From: Tunturiibacter empetritectus | GTDB taxonomy: Bacteria > Acidobacteriota > Terriglobia > Terriglobales > Acidobacteriaceae | Assembly: GCF_014201375.1 (NCBI RefSeq) | Contig: NZ_JACHDZ010000001.1 | Location: 1,281,206-1,345,205 of the forward strand | Length of the DNA: 64,000 bases | Direction: 5' to 3' | Shown: positions 26,903 through 35,316 of the stretch, one piece after another | How the letters are laid out: each line of letters opens with the position of its first letter | Numbering within the stretch: the first letter of the stretch is position 1 | Program-made: the position numbers and the translations under genes | Notes under the pieces: generated by a model | Databases searched by the model: none | What the model was told of the DNA's origin: nothing | The model's input: the letters and a program-made list of their open reading frames with translations, nothing else

Positions 26903-28306
26903 GTGACCCAGCCCGATCCCAAGCTGATCCTGATTACGCTGCTGATTAAACTAGGCGTAGCTGCGGCGTTTTCGAGCTCCCTGGCGCGATCGACTCGCTT
27001 CAAGAATCTGCTTCTTTTGTCGCGGCGAACTCCACGCCAGACGATGTGGCTCGTCATCATCATCTGTGTGCCGCTAACCCTCGGCGTATGGGTCCGCACC
27101 GCTGTGCCGAACTTCCTGGCAGCCGATCTCTCGCTCGAGATCACAATCCTTCTGGGAATTCTCGTGGGGCCACTCGCAGCGATGGCTGGCGGAGCGACGC
27201 TGGCAATCCCTGCAGTCCTGCACCATGAGTATTGGGCGCTCCCGGTCAATCTCGCCATTGCCGCGATCGCAGGAGCCTTCGGCCGCTTTGCCGACGCCGA
27301 AGACGTATGGTCGTTCTCCCCCATGATCGACCTGAGCATCTATCGTTGGGTCACGAGGAACCTGCGACGGCCGCAGCTCGATCGTCAGATTTTGCTGCTG
27401 TTGCTGGTCGCGGGGATGCAGCTCGGAACCAGCGCGCTATCGCACTACTTTCCGCGCCGCTACTTCGAACTTAATTCCAGAGAGTGGTGGGTTCAGTTGC
27501 TCATCTGCGCCACCGCGCCCATCGTCGTCGGAATTCCGCTCAAGATCTGGAACGCCATCCGAGTCGAAAGAAAGCTGGAGGAGCAGGGAAGGCTGCTGCT
27601 CGAAGCCCGCCTGGACGCCTTACAACGGCAGATTAACCCACACTTTTTATTCAACACCCTGAACTCGATCACCTCCCTGGTTCGCTCGCAGCCCGAGCTG
27701 GCGCGGGAGATGATCGTCAAACTCGCCAACATCCTCCGCGTACTCCTGAAAGATCGCGAGGCCTTCCTTCCGCTCAGCGAGGAGCTGCGCTTCACCGACG
27801 ACTATCTGGACATCGAGGTAGTGCGTTTCGGCGACAAGCTGAAAGTAGTCAAAGAGATTGCAGGCAACACGCTGGACATCGTGGTGCCAGGAATGCTCCT
27901 CCAGCCGCTCATTGAAAACAGCATCAAACATGGCCTCGAGCCGCGGATCAGCGGTGGCACGGTCACGATCCGCAGCCGGATTACGGAAGAAAGAAGGCTG
28001 ATGGTAGAGGTAGAGGATGACGGCGTCGGCATGGCCCCCGACCGCATCGACGTCTCTCTGGTCAGCGGCCTGGTTCGTCCTGGAAACGGTATCGGCGTAC
28101 GAAACGTGCGCGAGCGCATGCAGGTCTTATACGGCGATCTGGCGACGGTTGAGATCAACAGCCGTCCAGGTCGCGGCACAAAGGTTACGCTGCTAATGCC
28201 GATCCTCGACGCCGGTGCCGAAACCTGGGGGCCGATCGGCGGCGCGGCGGGTCAGGCCATCAGTCACATGGTTGAAGACGCCGTGCGCGCGATGACCCGG
28301 TCGTAA
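26903..28306 (+). CDS. LytS-like sensor histidine kinase
   Basis: 467 residues, GTG start. The first ~215 residues hold several membrane helices resembling the 5TM-LYT sensor. Then comes a His_kinase domain, LQRQINPHFLFNTLNSITSLV (phospho-His in NPHFLFN), and an ATPase domain with LLQPLIENSIKHGL (N box), VEDDGVGM and GNGIGVRNVRERM. Such kinases normally pair with LytR/AlgR regulators; none is adjacent. The 3' end overlaps the end of bshA on the other strand by 43 bases. Confidence 0.9.
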   Translation: MTQPDPKLILITLLIKLGVAAAFSSSLARSTRFKNLLLLSRRTPRQTMWLVIIICVPLTLGVWVRTAVPNFLAADLSLEITILLGILVGPLAAMAGGATLAIPAVLHHEYWALPVNLAIAAIAGAFGRFADAEDVWSFSPMIDLSIYRWVTRNLRRPQLDRQILLLLLVAGMQLGTSALSHYFPRRYFELNSREWWVQLLICATAPIVVGIPLKIWNAIRVERKLEEQGRLLLEARLDALQRQINPHFLFNTLNSITSLVRSQPELAREMIVKLANILRVLLKDREAFLPLSEELRFTDDYLDIEVVRFGDKLKVVKEIAGNTLDIVVPGMLLQPLIENSIKHGLEPRISGGTVTIRSRITEERRLMVEVEDDGVGMAPDRIDVSLVSGLVRPGNGIGVRNVRERMQVLYGDLATVEINSRPGRGTKVTLLMPILDAGAETWGPIGGAAGQAISHMVEDAVRAMTRS

Positions 28307-29415
28307 TAGTCCTCGTAGAGCGGAATCACTCGAGAGGCGCAGAAGTGGTCCTGCGCGGTCTTACGACCCGCGCGCGCCATCGCTTCGAGACGCGGCTGAT
28401 CGCTGAGAAGCGAGATAGCAGCGGTGGACATGGAGTCAATGTCGCCCACAGCAAAGAGGAGGCCATTGTGTTCATCCTGAATAAGCTCTGGGACGCCGCC
28501 GACGCGTGTCCCGATAGTTGGCACACTGCACGCCATCGCCTCAAGCGCCGCCAGCCCGAATGATTCCATCTCGCTGGGCATCAGCATCAGGTCAGCCAGC
28601 GGCAGCAGCTCGTTGACGTTATCCTGCTTCCCGATGAAGTGCACCCGGTCCTGCACGTTGTGCTCGCGGGCAAGATACTCGGCGACGCTGCGGTCAGGGC
28701 CGTCGCCGATCAGCATCAGCCGCGCCGGCATAGCCTTGGCGACACGGGCGAAGACCTTCACAACGTCCTGAATGCGTTTCACCGGTCGAAAGTTGGAAAG
28801 GTGAACCAGAAGCCGATCGTTCGGCTCCGCAAAGCGCGGACGCATCGCAGCCACCAGCTCCGGATTGCGAAGATAAACATCGCAGTTCACGAAGTTGCGG
28901 ATTACCTCGATCTCAGAAGTGATGGCGAAGGCCTCCCGGGTGCGGTCGCGCAGATAGCTCGAGATGCTGGTGACCCCATCCGACTGCTCGATGCCGAACC
29001 TGGTAATAGGAAGATACGAGCGATCCAGCCCCACCAGCGTGATGTCGGTACCGTGAAGCGTCGTGATGAACGGAAGATGAATCCCCCGCGTGGCAAGCAT
29101 CTGTCGCGCCAGCAACGCGCTCACAGAGTGAGGAATCGCGTAATGAACATGCAGCAGATCCAGCGAATAGAACTCGGCGACCTCGGCCATCCGAGTCGCC
29201 AGCGCGAGATCGTAGGGCGGATGTTCAAACAGGGGATAGTTTGAAACCGCAACCTCGTGGAAGTGAATATTCGACTCGCGGCCGCTGAGACGAAAGGGTT
29301 GCGAGTAGGTGATGAAGTGAATCTCATGACCGCGAGCAGCTAGTTCAATACCAAGCTCGGTAGCCACGACACCACTACCGCCGTAGGTGGGATAACAGGT
29401 GATGCCGATCTTCAT
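28264..29415 (-). CDS. bshA: N-acetyl-alpha-D-glucosaminyl L-malate synthase BshA
   Basis: 383-residue GT4 glycosyltransferase. Start MKIGITCYPTYGGSGVVATELG, then HVHYAIPHSVSALLAR, FITTLHGTDITLVG, HLSNFRPVKRI and MPSEMESFGLAALEAMA are the BshA pattern. It joins UDP-GlcNAc and L-malate, the first step to bacillithiol. The bshB and bshC genes are not recognised here; the upstream deacetylase belongs to a different family from BshB. Confidence 0.9.
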   Translation of the reverse strand: MKIGITCYPTYGGSGVVATELGIELAARGHEIHFITYSQPFRLSGRESNIHFHEVAVSNYPLFEHPPYDLALATRMAEVAEFYSLDLLHVHYAIPHSVSALLARQMLATRGIHLPFITTLHGTDITLVGLDRSYLPITRFGIEQSDGVTSISSYLRDRTREAFAITSEIEVIRNFVNCDVYLRNPELVAAMRPRFAEPNDRLLVHLSNFRPVKRIQDVVKVFARVAKAMPARLMLIGDGPDRSVAEYLAREHNVQDRVHFIGKQDNVNELLPLADLMLMPSEMESFGLAALEAMACSVPTIGTRVGGVPELIQDEHNGLLFAVGDIDSMSTAAISLLSDQPRLEAMARAGRKTAQDHFCASRVIPLYEDYYDRVIARTASSTM

Positions 29416-29528
29416 AGTCTTCCCATACTTTTAGGCTGCGTTCATTGCTCCTGCTATTGGACGAAGCAACGATCGTATAAGACTCTTTGGCTTCTGGCGG
29501 TTCATCAGCTTTTCGCAAACGAGCGCCG

Positions 29529-30398
29529 TTAAGCTACAAGGTCCCCGTAGTTGATGAGCTGCGGCGCATTTGGTCGCAAAGACCTCGCTGGTACCTCGGT
29601 GAGCAAAGCGTTTCGCTCCACATCACGATGGGTGCGAAGCCGAGTGGTGACGCGATCGAGGTCGCCATCGTTGTAGCCAGGATGGCAGCAGAGTTCAAAC
29701 GTCCCATCGGCAGGCAAAGCAACCAGAAGTTCATGCAGGGTAGCGGCATCCAGATGCCCGGTCGCGGAGATCCCAATCGTTCCATCCGTAGTAAGCACGC
29801 CAGCATTGCGAATCTGCAGCTGACGCTCGAACCTGCTTTGAAGATTGCCAAGCAGCTTCACCTGCAGGCGGCGAACTCGGTTCCCGTGACCAAGAGCAAG
29901 ACTCCAGGGCTCCTCGAACGGGTTGCGAATCGCACCAATGCCGCAGCGTTCGGCAACGCGCAGAAGAGGCCGCGTGACAACAGGGAAGAGATGCGTGTGC
30001 TTGTGCGTATCGAGGTGAGTAACCTCAATGCCAGCACTACGAAGCTTCTCAACCTGTGCAAGAGCCTCTTGTTCCACCTCGTCCTCGTTGATCTTGCCGC
30101 GCAGCAGCGCCTGCACAAAATCGACAAGCGAAGGACGAAACATCTTGCCATCGGAACCCAGCAGTGTAGAGATGCTTTGCGACGGCGAGACAGGGATGCC
30201 ATCCGTGAGGGTGATGTGACAGCCAACACCAAGGGTAGGATTAGCGCGGGCAAGCGTCACAGCATCGTCGAACGCCGCACCGGTCGCCATCAGCGTCGCA
30301 GAGGTCAGCGACCCAGCCTGGTGAAGCTCCACGACGGCGCGGTTAACCCCACGAGTGAGACCGAAGTCGTCCGCATTGATGATGAGTCGGGCAGGCAT
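29529..30398 (-). CDS. ChbG/HpnK (YdjC) family carbohydrate deacetylase
   Basis: 289 residues. Motifs: IINADDFGLTRGVNRAV (metal-binding DD), GVGCHITLTDG, THLDTHKHTHLFPVV (His metal ligands) and ELCCHPGYNDGDLD. The family removes N-acetyl groups from chito-oligosaccharides (ChbG) or acts in hopanoid or glycolipid modification (HpnK). It lies 113 bases upstream of bshA on the same strand; whether it acts in the same pathway is open. Confidence 0.88.
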   Translation of the reverse strand: MPARLIINADDFGLTRGVNRAVVELHQAGSLTSATLMATGAAFDDAVTLARANPTLGVGCHITLTDGIPVSPSQSISTLLGSDGKMFRPSLVDFVQALLRGKINEDEVEQEALAQVEKLRSAGIEVTHLDTHKHTHLFPVVTRPLLRVAERCGIGAIRNPFEEPWSLALGHGNRVRRLQVKLLGNLQSRFERQLQIRNAGVLTTDGTIGISATGHLDAATLHELLVALPADGTFELCCHPGYNDGDLDRVTTRLRTHRDVERNALLTEVPARSLRPNAPQLINYGDLVA

Positions 30399-30443
30399 AA
30401 GTACTTATCATAGTGAACGTTCAAGGGGAACGTCCGACTGGTC

Positions 30444-30475
30444 GCGCCTGAGCCACTATCCACAGGCTCAGGCGC
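30444..30475 (-). terminator. Hairpin after GH3 gene
   Basis: Perfect 11-bp GC-rich stem gcgcctgagcc/ggctcaggcgc (30444-30454 with 30465-30475), 7 bases after the GH3 stop. There is no T-run, so it may be a weak terminator or a 3'-end stabiliser. Confidence 0.55.
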
Positions 30476-30481
30476 TGACCC

Positions 30482-32701
30482 CTACTGAACGTGCAGCGGT
30501 GCCTTCAGCGGAGTATCGCTAGAGGACGGTCCCGCCGTCACCTTATACTCGCCCGGAAGCAGCTGCCATCCATTCTGATCCGTGTTGAAGACCGTAAGCG
30601 AGAGCGGGTGCAGTGGCAGCGTTACCTCCTTCGACTCGCCAGGAGCAAGCTTCACCCGTTGCCATGCTGCAAGCCGCTTATAGTCCTCCTTCGCAGCTGC
30701 GGGCAAGGCAACATAGACCTCGGCGATCTCAGTGCCCTCGTGCGCTCCAGTGTTGCGAACCGTGAAGTGAACCGTCCGCTTGGCATCATCCACAGTCAGG
30801 CCAGAGTAGGCATAGGTGGTGTAAGACAAGCCGAAGCCAAAGGGGAAGAGTGGCTGCTTGTTGGTCGCCTCAAACCATTTGTAACCGACCTTGGCGCCTT
30901 CCGGGTTGTAGTTCACATCGAACGGTTGAACCTTATGCTCCTGGTTTGGGCCAGGCGGCACTCCCTCAAGGCCCGGCACCACAGGATGCGGCAACTGTGT
31001 CTCGTCTTTTGCAAACGTGACCGGCAGCTTACCCGAAGGATTCACCTCCCCGAAGAGGATGTTTGCCAGAGCCTGCGCACCGCCGATGCCCGGATACCAC
31101 ATCTCGACCACGCCCTTCACATGTTGAACCCACGGCATACTCACCGGTCCGCCATTCTCAATCACGACGATGGTGTTCGGATTCGCCGCTGCCACCGCCT
31201 CGACGAGCGCATCCTGATTGTCAGGCAACGACAGAGTCACGGCATCCATCCCCTCCTGCATCGGCTGATTCACAAACACAATAGCCACAGAAGAAGACTT
31301 CGCAAGTTTCACAGCTGCCGCAGTATCCAGGCCATCCGCGTACCGCACCGACGCCTGAGGTGAGTGCGCCTGAATGTTCTTGAGCGGAGAAGAAGGGAAG
31401 TAGACATGCTCGGTCCAGCCAGAGCCGCCTGCCTTTGGATCCGCAGCATTGCCGCCCGGCGCATCCACCTGAGCCGAGCCGCCGCCCGAAAGAACACCAA
31501 CATCCGCATGGGAACCGATAATTGCGATCGAGTTTGAAGCCGCGGACTTCAGCGGAAGAATATGATCCGCATTTTTCAGCAGAACAATGCTCTCTTCGGC
31601 AATGTGTTGCGCGTCATCTCGTCCACGGAACGGATCGACGACCGTGCGAATCGGAGGGTCGTCCACCACACCCGCGGCAAACATGCTCCGCAGAATGCGA
31701 TGAACCATGTCGTCCAGTCGAGCCATGGGAACCTGTCCGCCTTCAACAGCCTTCTTCAGCGGTGCATTGAAGTAGTTCTCGTCACCGGGCATCTCCTGGT
31801 CCATCCCGTTCAACGCGGCCTTCACCGTGCTATGGGTCGCACCCCAATCCGACACCACCCAGCCCTTGAACTTGAAGTCCTTCTTCAAAACTTCGTTGAG
31901 CAGGTAGTCGTTCTCGCAGGTATGGTCGCCCTCATAGAGATTGTAGGAGCACATCACCGCTGACGGCTCCGCGATCCCAATCGACACCTCGAAGGCCAGC
32001 ATGTCCGACTCGCGCAGAGCCTTCTTGTCGAGCAGTACATTGACGACGGTGCGACCAGTCTCCTGATCGTTCAACGCATAGTGCTTGATGTCGCTCATTA
32101 CTTGCTGCGAGAAGACACCCTTCTCGAGATTGCCCGTCATCGTTCCAGCAAGAATCGGATCTTCTCCTGCGTACTCGAAGTTGCGGCCGTTACGCGGCTC
32201 TCGTGTAATATTCACGCCGCCGCCGATTGTCATATTTGAGCCCCACGCGCGAAGCTCCCGGCCAATCACCGAGCCATAAAGAAACGCCGACTCAGGATCC
32301 CAGCTTGAGGCGGCGCCAAGCGTCGAAGGAAGCAGCGTCGCATAACGCGACTGATACGCCGCCATGCGAGCCCCGACCGCGGAGTCCGCAAGATCGATCC
32401 CCGGAATCCCAAGCCGCTCGATCCCCTCCATATAACCTGCAGCGAAGTTCGACTTCGCCGGCACTGGGTCACCCGCGCGCAGCACACCCCAGCCCGTCCC
32501 ATGAACCATCCGGATCTTTTCATCAAGAGTCATCTGGCCTGCCACCATATCGGCGCGCTCATCCGGAGAGAGGCTCTTGTTCATCCAAGGCCCCTTCGAG
32601 GCGGCGGGCGTGGTCTGGGCATGTGCTGCCATCGAACCAAACGACGCCAAAGTCATCGCAGCAAAGGCCGACAAAACGCTTAACCGCTGAAAAAATAACA
32701 T
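30482..32701 (-). CDS. Exported GH3 beta-glucosidase-like enzyme
   Basis: 739 residues with a signal peptide (about 1-28, ending AAHAQ). GH3 N-domain with DIKHYALNDQETGR and the nucleophile in FKGWVVSDWGATHS, a GH3 C-domain (IAIIGSHADVGVLSGGGSA), and a C-terminal fibronectin-III-like domain (VHFTVRNTGAHEGTEIAEVYV). It releases terminal beta-linked glucose or a similar sugar from plant or microbial oligosaccharides in the periplasm. Ribosome site ggag, 6 bases upstream. It is monocistronic. Confidence 0.92.
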   Translation of the reverse strand: MLFFQRLSVLSAFAAMTLASFGSMAAHAQTTPAASKGPWMNKSLSPDERADMVAGQMTLDEKIRMVHGTGWGVLRAGDPVPAKSNFAAGYMEGIERLGIPGIDLADSAVGARMAAYQSRYATLLPSTLGAASSWDPESAFLYGSVIGRELRAWGSNMTIGGGVNITREPRNGRNFEYAGEDPILAGTMTGNLEKGVFSQQVMSDIKHYALNDQETGRTVVNVLLDKKALRESDMLAFEVSIGIAEPSAVMCSYNLYEGDHTCENDYLLNEVLKKDFKFKGWVVSDWGATHSTVKAALNGMDQEMPGDENYFNAPLKKAVEGGQVPMARLDDMVHRILRSMFAAGVVDDPPIRTVVDPFRGRDDAQHIAEESIVLLKNADHILPLKSAASNSIAIIGSHADVGVLSGGGSAQVDAPGGNAADPKAGGSGWTEHVYFPSSPLKNIQAHSPQASVRYADGLDTAAAVKLAKSSSVAIVFVNQPMQEGMDAVTLSLPDNQDALVEAVAAANPNTIVVIENGGPVSMPWVQHVKGVVEMWYPGIGGAQALANILFGEVNPSGKLPVTFAKDETQLPHPVVPGLEGVPPGPNQEHKVQPFDVNYNPEGAKVGYKWFEATNKQPLFPFGFGLSYTTYAYSGLTVDDAKRTVHFTVRNTGAHEGTEIAEVYVALPAAAKEDYKRLAAWQRVKLAPGESKEVTLPLHPLSLTVFNTDQNGWQLLPGEYKVTAGPSSSDTPLKAPLHVQ

Positions 32702-32759
32702 TCATACTCCTTCAAAGTCAGGTGAGGCTCGTACTCATAAAACGGACGGGCGCTTGTTC

Positions 32760-32779
32760 ATAGACCTTAGAGAGTCTAT
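32760..32779. promoter_or_regulatory. Inverted repeat upstream of GH3 gene
   Basis: Arms atagac/gtctat (32760-32765 with 32774-32779) around an 8-base spacer, about 60 bases before the GH3 start. AT-rich promoter-like sequence lies just upstream (32790-32810). It could be an operator; no second copy was found. Confidence 0.3.
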
Positions 32780-32899
32780 ACGAACTAAAACGATATAGTA
32801 AAAGGGTTTTCGCACTTTTCAGATTGGCGTTTCTTTTCCACGAAGCAAGCAAAGAGCTTCGCGTCTTCGATCCAACCTCGATGATCCAATCCCGGTCGA

Positions 32900-33334
32900 T
32901 CACTTCGCAAAGAGTTGATTGATGTCAGCGAATGCCTTGAACTCAAGTGCATTGCCCGCAGGGTCAAGAAAGAACATCGTTGCCTGCTCGCCCACCTCAC
33001 CCTTGAACCGGATGTACGGCTCGATCACGAACGCGATCCCAGCACGCCGAAGCCGCTCCGCAAGCATCTCCCACGTCTCCATCGGAAGCACCACGCCGAA
33101 GTGAGGAACCGGAACCTCATGCCCATCGACAGGATTATTATGAGCCTTGTCTTTCGACGCGCCAGGTTTCAGATGCGCTACGATCTGATGGCCAAAGAGG
33201 TCGAAGTCGATCCACTGTGACGAACTGCGGCCCTCCGCACAGCCAAGGGTCGTTCCATAAAAACTACGCGCAGCGTCCAGGTCGTCGACGGGAAAGGCGA
33301 TGTGAAAAGGTGTCAGCAAGGTGGTCTCCTGCAT
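32900..33334 (-). CDS. VOC (glyoxalase/bleomycin-resistance) family protein
   Basis: 144 residues with two beta-alpha-beta-beta-beta modules: [23 protein letters not shown] and [24 protein letters not shown]...[15 protein letters not shown]. Metal-ligand candidates are the N-terminal His and the final Glu. Likely a metal-dependent lyase or dioxygenase; the substrate is unknown. Confidence 0.85.
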   Translation of the reverse strand: MQETTLLTPFHIAFPVDDLDAARSFYGTTLGCAEGRSSSQWIDFDLFGHQIVAHLKPGASKDKAHNNPVDGHEVPVPHFGVVLPMETWEMLAERLRRAGIAFVIEPYIRFKGEVGEQATMFFLDPAGNALEFKAFADINQLFAK

Positions 33335-33396
33335 CGATCATACGACTCGAACAGACCACCCGCCGAGCGTGACTAGCCGCGATGGAATCCCTGGTC

Positions 33397-33711
33397 TTAG
33401 CCGCGCAGGTAAGCTCTTCGAAAGGCATCGCGGTAAGGCTCATACGGCCCGAGCGCCGAGTCGTAGCCAGGAGTGGTATGAAACTTCCGATCATGCTGCG
33501 GATGATAGCCGAATCCGTTATAGGCATCGCGCGCGCCGTCTTCTGTGCCCGAGCGGAATCCTACCTGATCGGCCCGCGCGATCAGCGGCGGAACGCTGTT
33601 GTAGCCGGCAGGCGGCGGGGGCGGAGCGTAGTAAGCCGCGTGTGACGAGCATCCGGCCGTCAATAGACAAGCGGCAGTGACAACAGGCAGAGCAAGATAA
33701 GAGAGTTTCAT
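33397..33711 (-). CDS. Small lipoprotein of unknown function
   Basis: 104 residues from MKLSYLALPVV. Lipobox LLTAGC with Cys21, then a Pro-rich segment (YYAPPPPPAGY), then a charged Gly/Asp/Tyr-rich region ending RDAFRRAYLRG. No known domain. An outer-membrane or periplasmic location is expected. Confidence 0.7.
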   Translation of the reverse strand: MKLSYLALPVVTAACLLTAGCSSHAAYYAPPPPPAGYNSVPPLIARADQVGFRSGTEDGARDAYNGFGYHPQHDRKFHTTPGYDSALGPYEPYRDAFRRAYLRG

Positions 33712-33827
33712 AGCGTCCTCACGATTCGGTTCGCGCGCAACCAGCATTGGCGCGCGCTTTCGAAGGAGTAAATGCTACTCAGAGAAAAATGTTGCCATCT
33801 GAAACATGCACAACATATCCATTTTTT

Positions 33828-35294
33828 TTACTCGCTGTCGCTGGGCAGGCGCACGACAAACTCCGTACTCCCGGGTTCAGAACTGAATCGGATCACACCG
33901 TTATATTGATCCACGATGCGCTGCACGATGCCCAGACCGATCCCCGTGCCAACCCCCACCGGCTTGGTCGTATAGAACGGATCGAAGATGTGCTCCTGGC
34001 TCTCCAGCGGAATGCCCGAGCCGTTGTCGCTCACACTGATGCAGAGGTCCATGTGCGGCTTCTTCGCGTCCCCCTTCGAACTTTCCGCCCAGGTATGTAC
34101 GCTAATCCGCCCATGCTGCGGCACCGCGTCGATCGCGTTGTCCAGCAGATTCGTCCAGATCTGATTCAGTCCCGTGCACTCACTGTGCAGAGGAGGAAGA
34201 TCCGTGGCGAAGTTCTTCTCGAGCACGATCTCCTTCTCGCGCAGCTTGTGCCCCAGGATAATCAGCGTCGCATGAATGCTGTTGTTGATGTCGATCGTCT
34301 GCTTCTGGCCCTTGCCTTCATAGGCGTAAGACTTGACCGCATGCACCAGATCCGTAACGCGCCCGATGCTCTCCTCGATCGTGCCAACCAGTTGCATGCT
34401 CGAAGCCATCGCCTCCAGCCACCCCAGCGCCTCTCCCAGCAATGGACCGTCAAAGTCGTTCTTCATGCGTTCCAGCTCAGTGGCGGTTACGCCGATCGAG
34501 ACTAGCGTAGGAGCCATCTTCCACGCGTTTTCGATATTGGCCGACTCCATCCATTCCGCCAAGGCCTCCTCGGCGTCGCTCTGGTCGAGCGAGTTCATCA
34601 TCAGCGGCTGCTTCAACGCAAGCGCCTGCTTCTGCATGTCGAACATGCAGTGCTTCTGCTCCTTGGAGAGATCGCGCTCTTTGAACTTGAGAGACAGCTC
34701 ATGCATTCGCATTAGATTGTCGCGCAGCTGAGACGCGGCTCTCCGTGCAGCAGAGCCAGGATTATTCAACTCATGCATCAACCCTGCAGCAAGCGTCCCC
34801 AGCGACGCCATCTTTTCCTGTTGAACGGTCGTACTCTGCAACTTTTGAAAACGATAAGCCATGTTGCCCAGAATCGCCTTACGAACCTGCGGGCAACTTG
34901 TCATCAAACTCCAGAACTGCTCTTCGTCGAGCTCCAGCAGGTGACTTGGCGTCGTCGCCTCGACGCTCCCGAGGTTCGGAACGTTGGTCAACAGTGCCAT
35001 CTCTCCAAAGGCGCTGCCGGCTTCGATCTTGGCCACAGTGAATTCATTTTGTTCGGCTGTCTTCTGACTCACTCGAAGCTCGCCGTCAAGCAGTATCCAG
35101 AAGGAGTGCGCCAGCTCACCCTGCCGTGTGACGGTTTCGCCCTTATCAATGTGGAAGTCCCGAACGCCGTCAAGACAATGCAGTTCGTCATCTCGCAACG
35201 AGGACAGAATGGGAACTTTGCGCAGAAGCGCGACTAGATCCTCACTGACTTTTTCCATGACGTGACTTTGGACGATTTGGGTTTGTTCGCTCAT
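33828..35294 (-). CDS. cNMP-domain histidine kinase
   Basis: 488 residues from MSEQTQIV. The N-terminal Crp/cNMP-binding-like domain (about 22-140: VTRQGELAHSFWILLDGELRVS, GSAFGEMALLTNVPNLGSV) leads to a HisKA-type helix pair with phospho-His in LAAGLMHELNNPGSA, and an HATPase domain (NQIWTNLLDNAIDA, VSDNGSGIP, FDPFYTTK, GTGIGLGIV). No membrane segment, so it is cytosolic. It starts 22 bases after the receiver/flavoprotein gene, its likely partner. Confidence 0.9.
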   Translation of the reverse strand: MSEQTQIVQSHVMEKVSEDLVALLRKVPILSSLRDDELHCLDGVRDFHIDKGETVTRQGELAHSFWILLDGELRVSQKTAEQNEFTVAKIEAGSAFGEMALLTNVPNLGSVEATTPSHLLELDEEQFWSLMTSCPQVRKAILGNMAYRFQKLQSTTVQQEKMASLGTLAAGLMHELNNPGSAARRAASQLRDNLMRMHELSLKFKERDLSKEQKHCMFDMQKQALALKQPLMMNSLDQSDAEEALAEWMESANIENAWKMAPTLVSIGVTATELERMKNDFDGPLLGEALGWLEAMASSMQLVGTIEESIGRVTDLVHAVKSYAYEGKGQKQTIDINNSIHATLIILGHKLREKEIVLEKNFATDLPPLHSECTGLNQIWTNLLDNAIDAVPQHGRISVHTWAESSKGDAKKPHMDLCISVSDNGSGIPLESQEHIFDPFYTTKPVGVGTGIGLGIVQRIVDQYNGVIRFSSEPGSTEFVVRLPSDSE

Positions 35295-35316
35295 CGGGTT
35301 ATTGGTTGGTTGCCTT

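Noticed and set aside
26844..27339. N-terminal extension of ribA
   Set aside because: No homology to GTP cyclohydrolase II; it is antisense to the LytS-like kinase gene.
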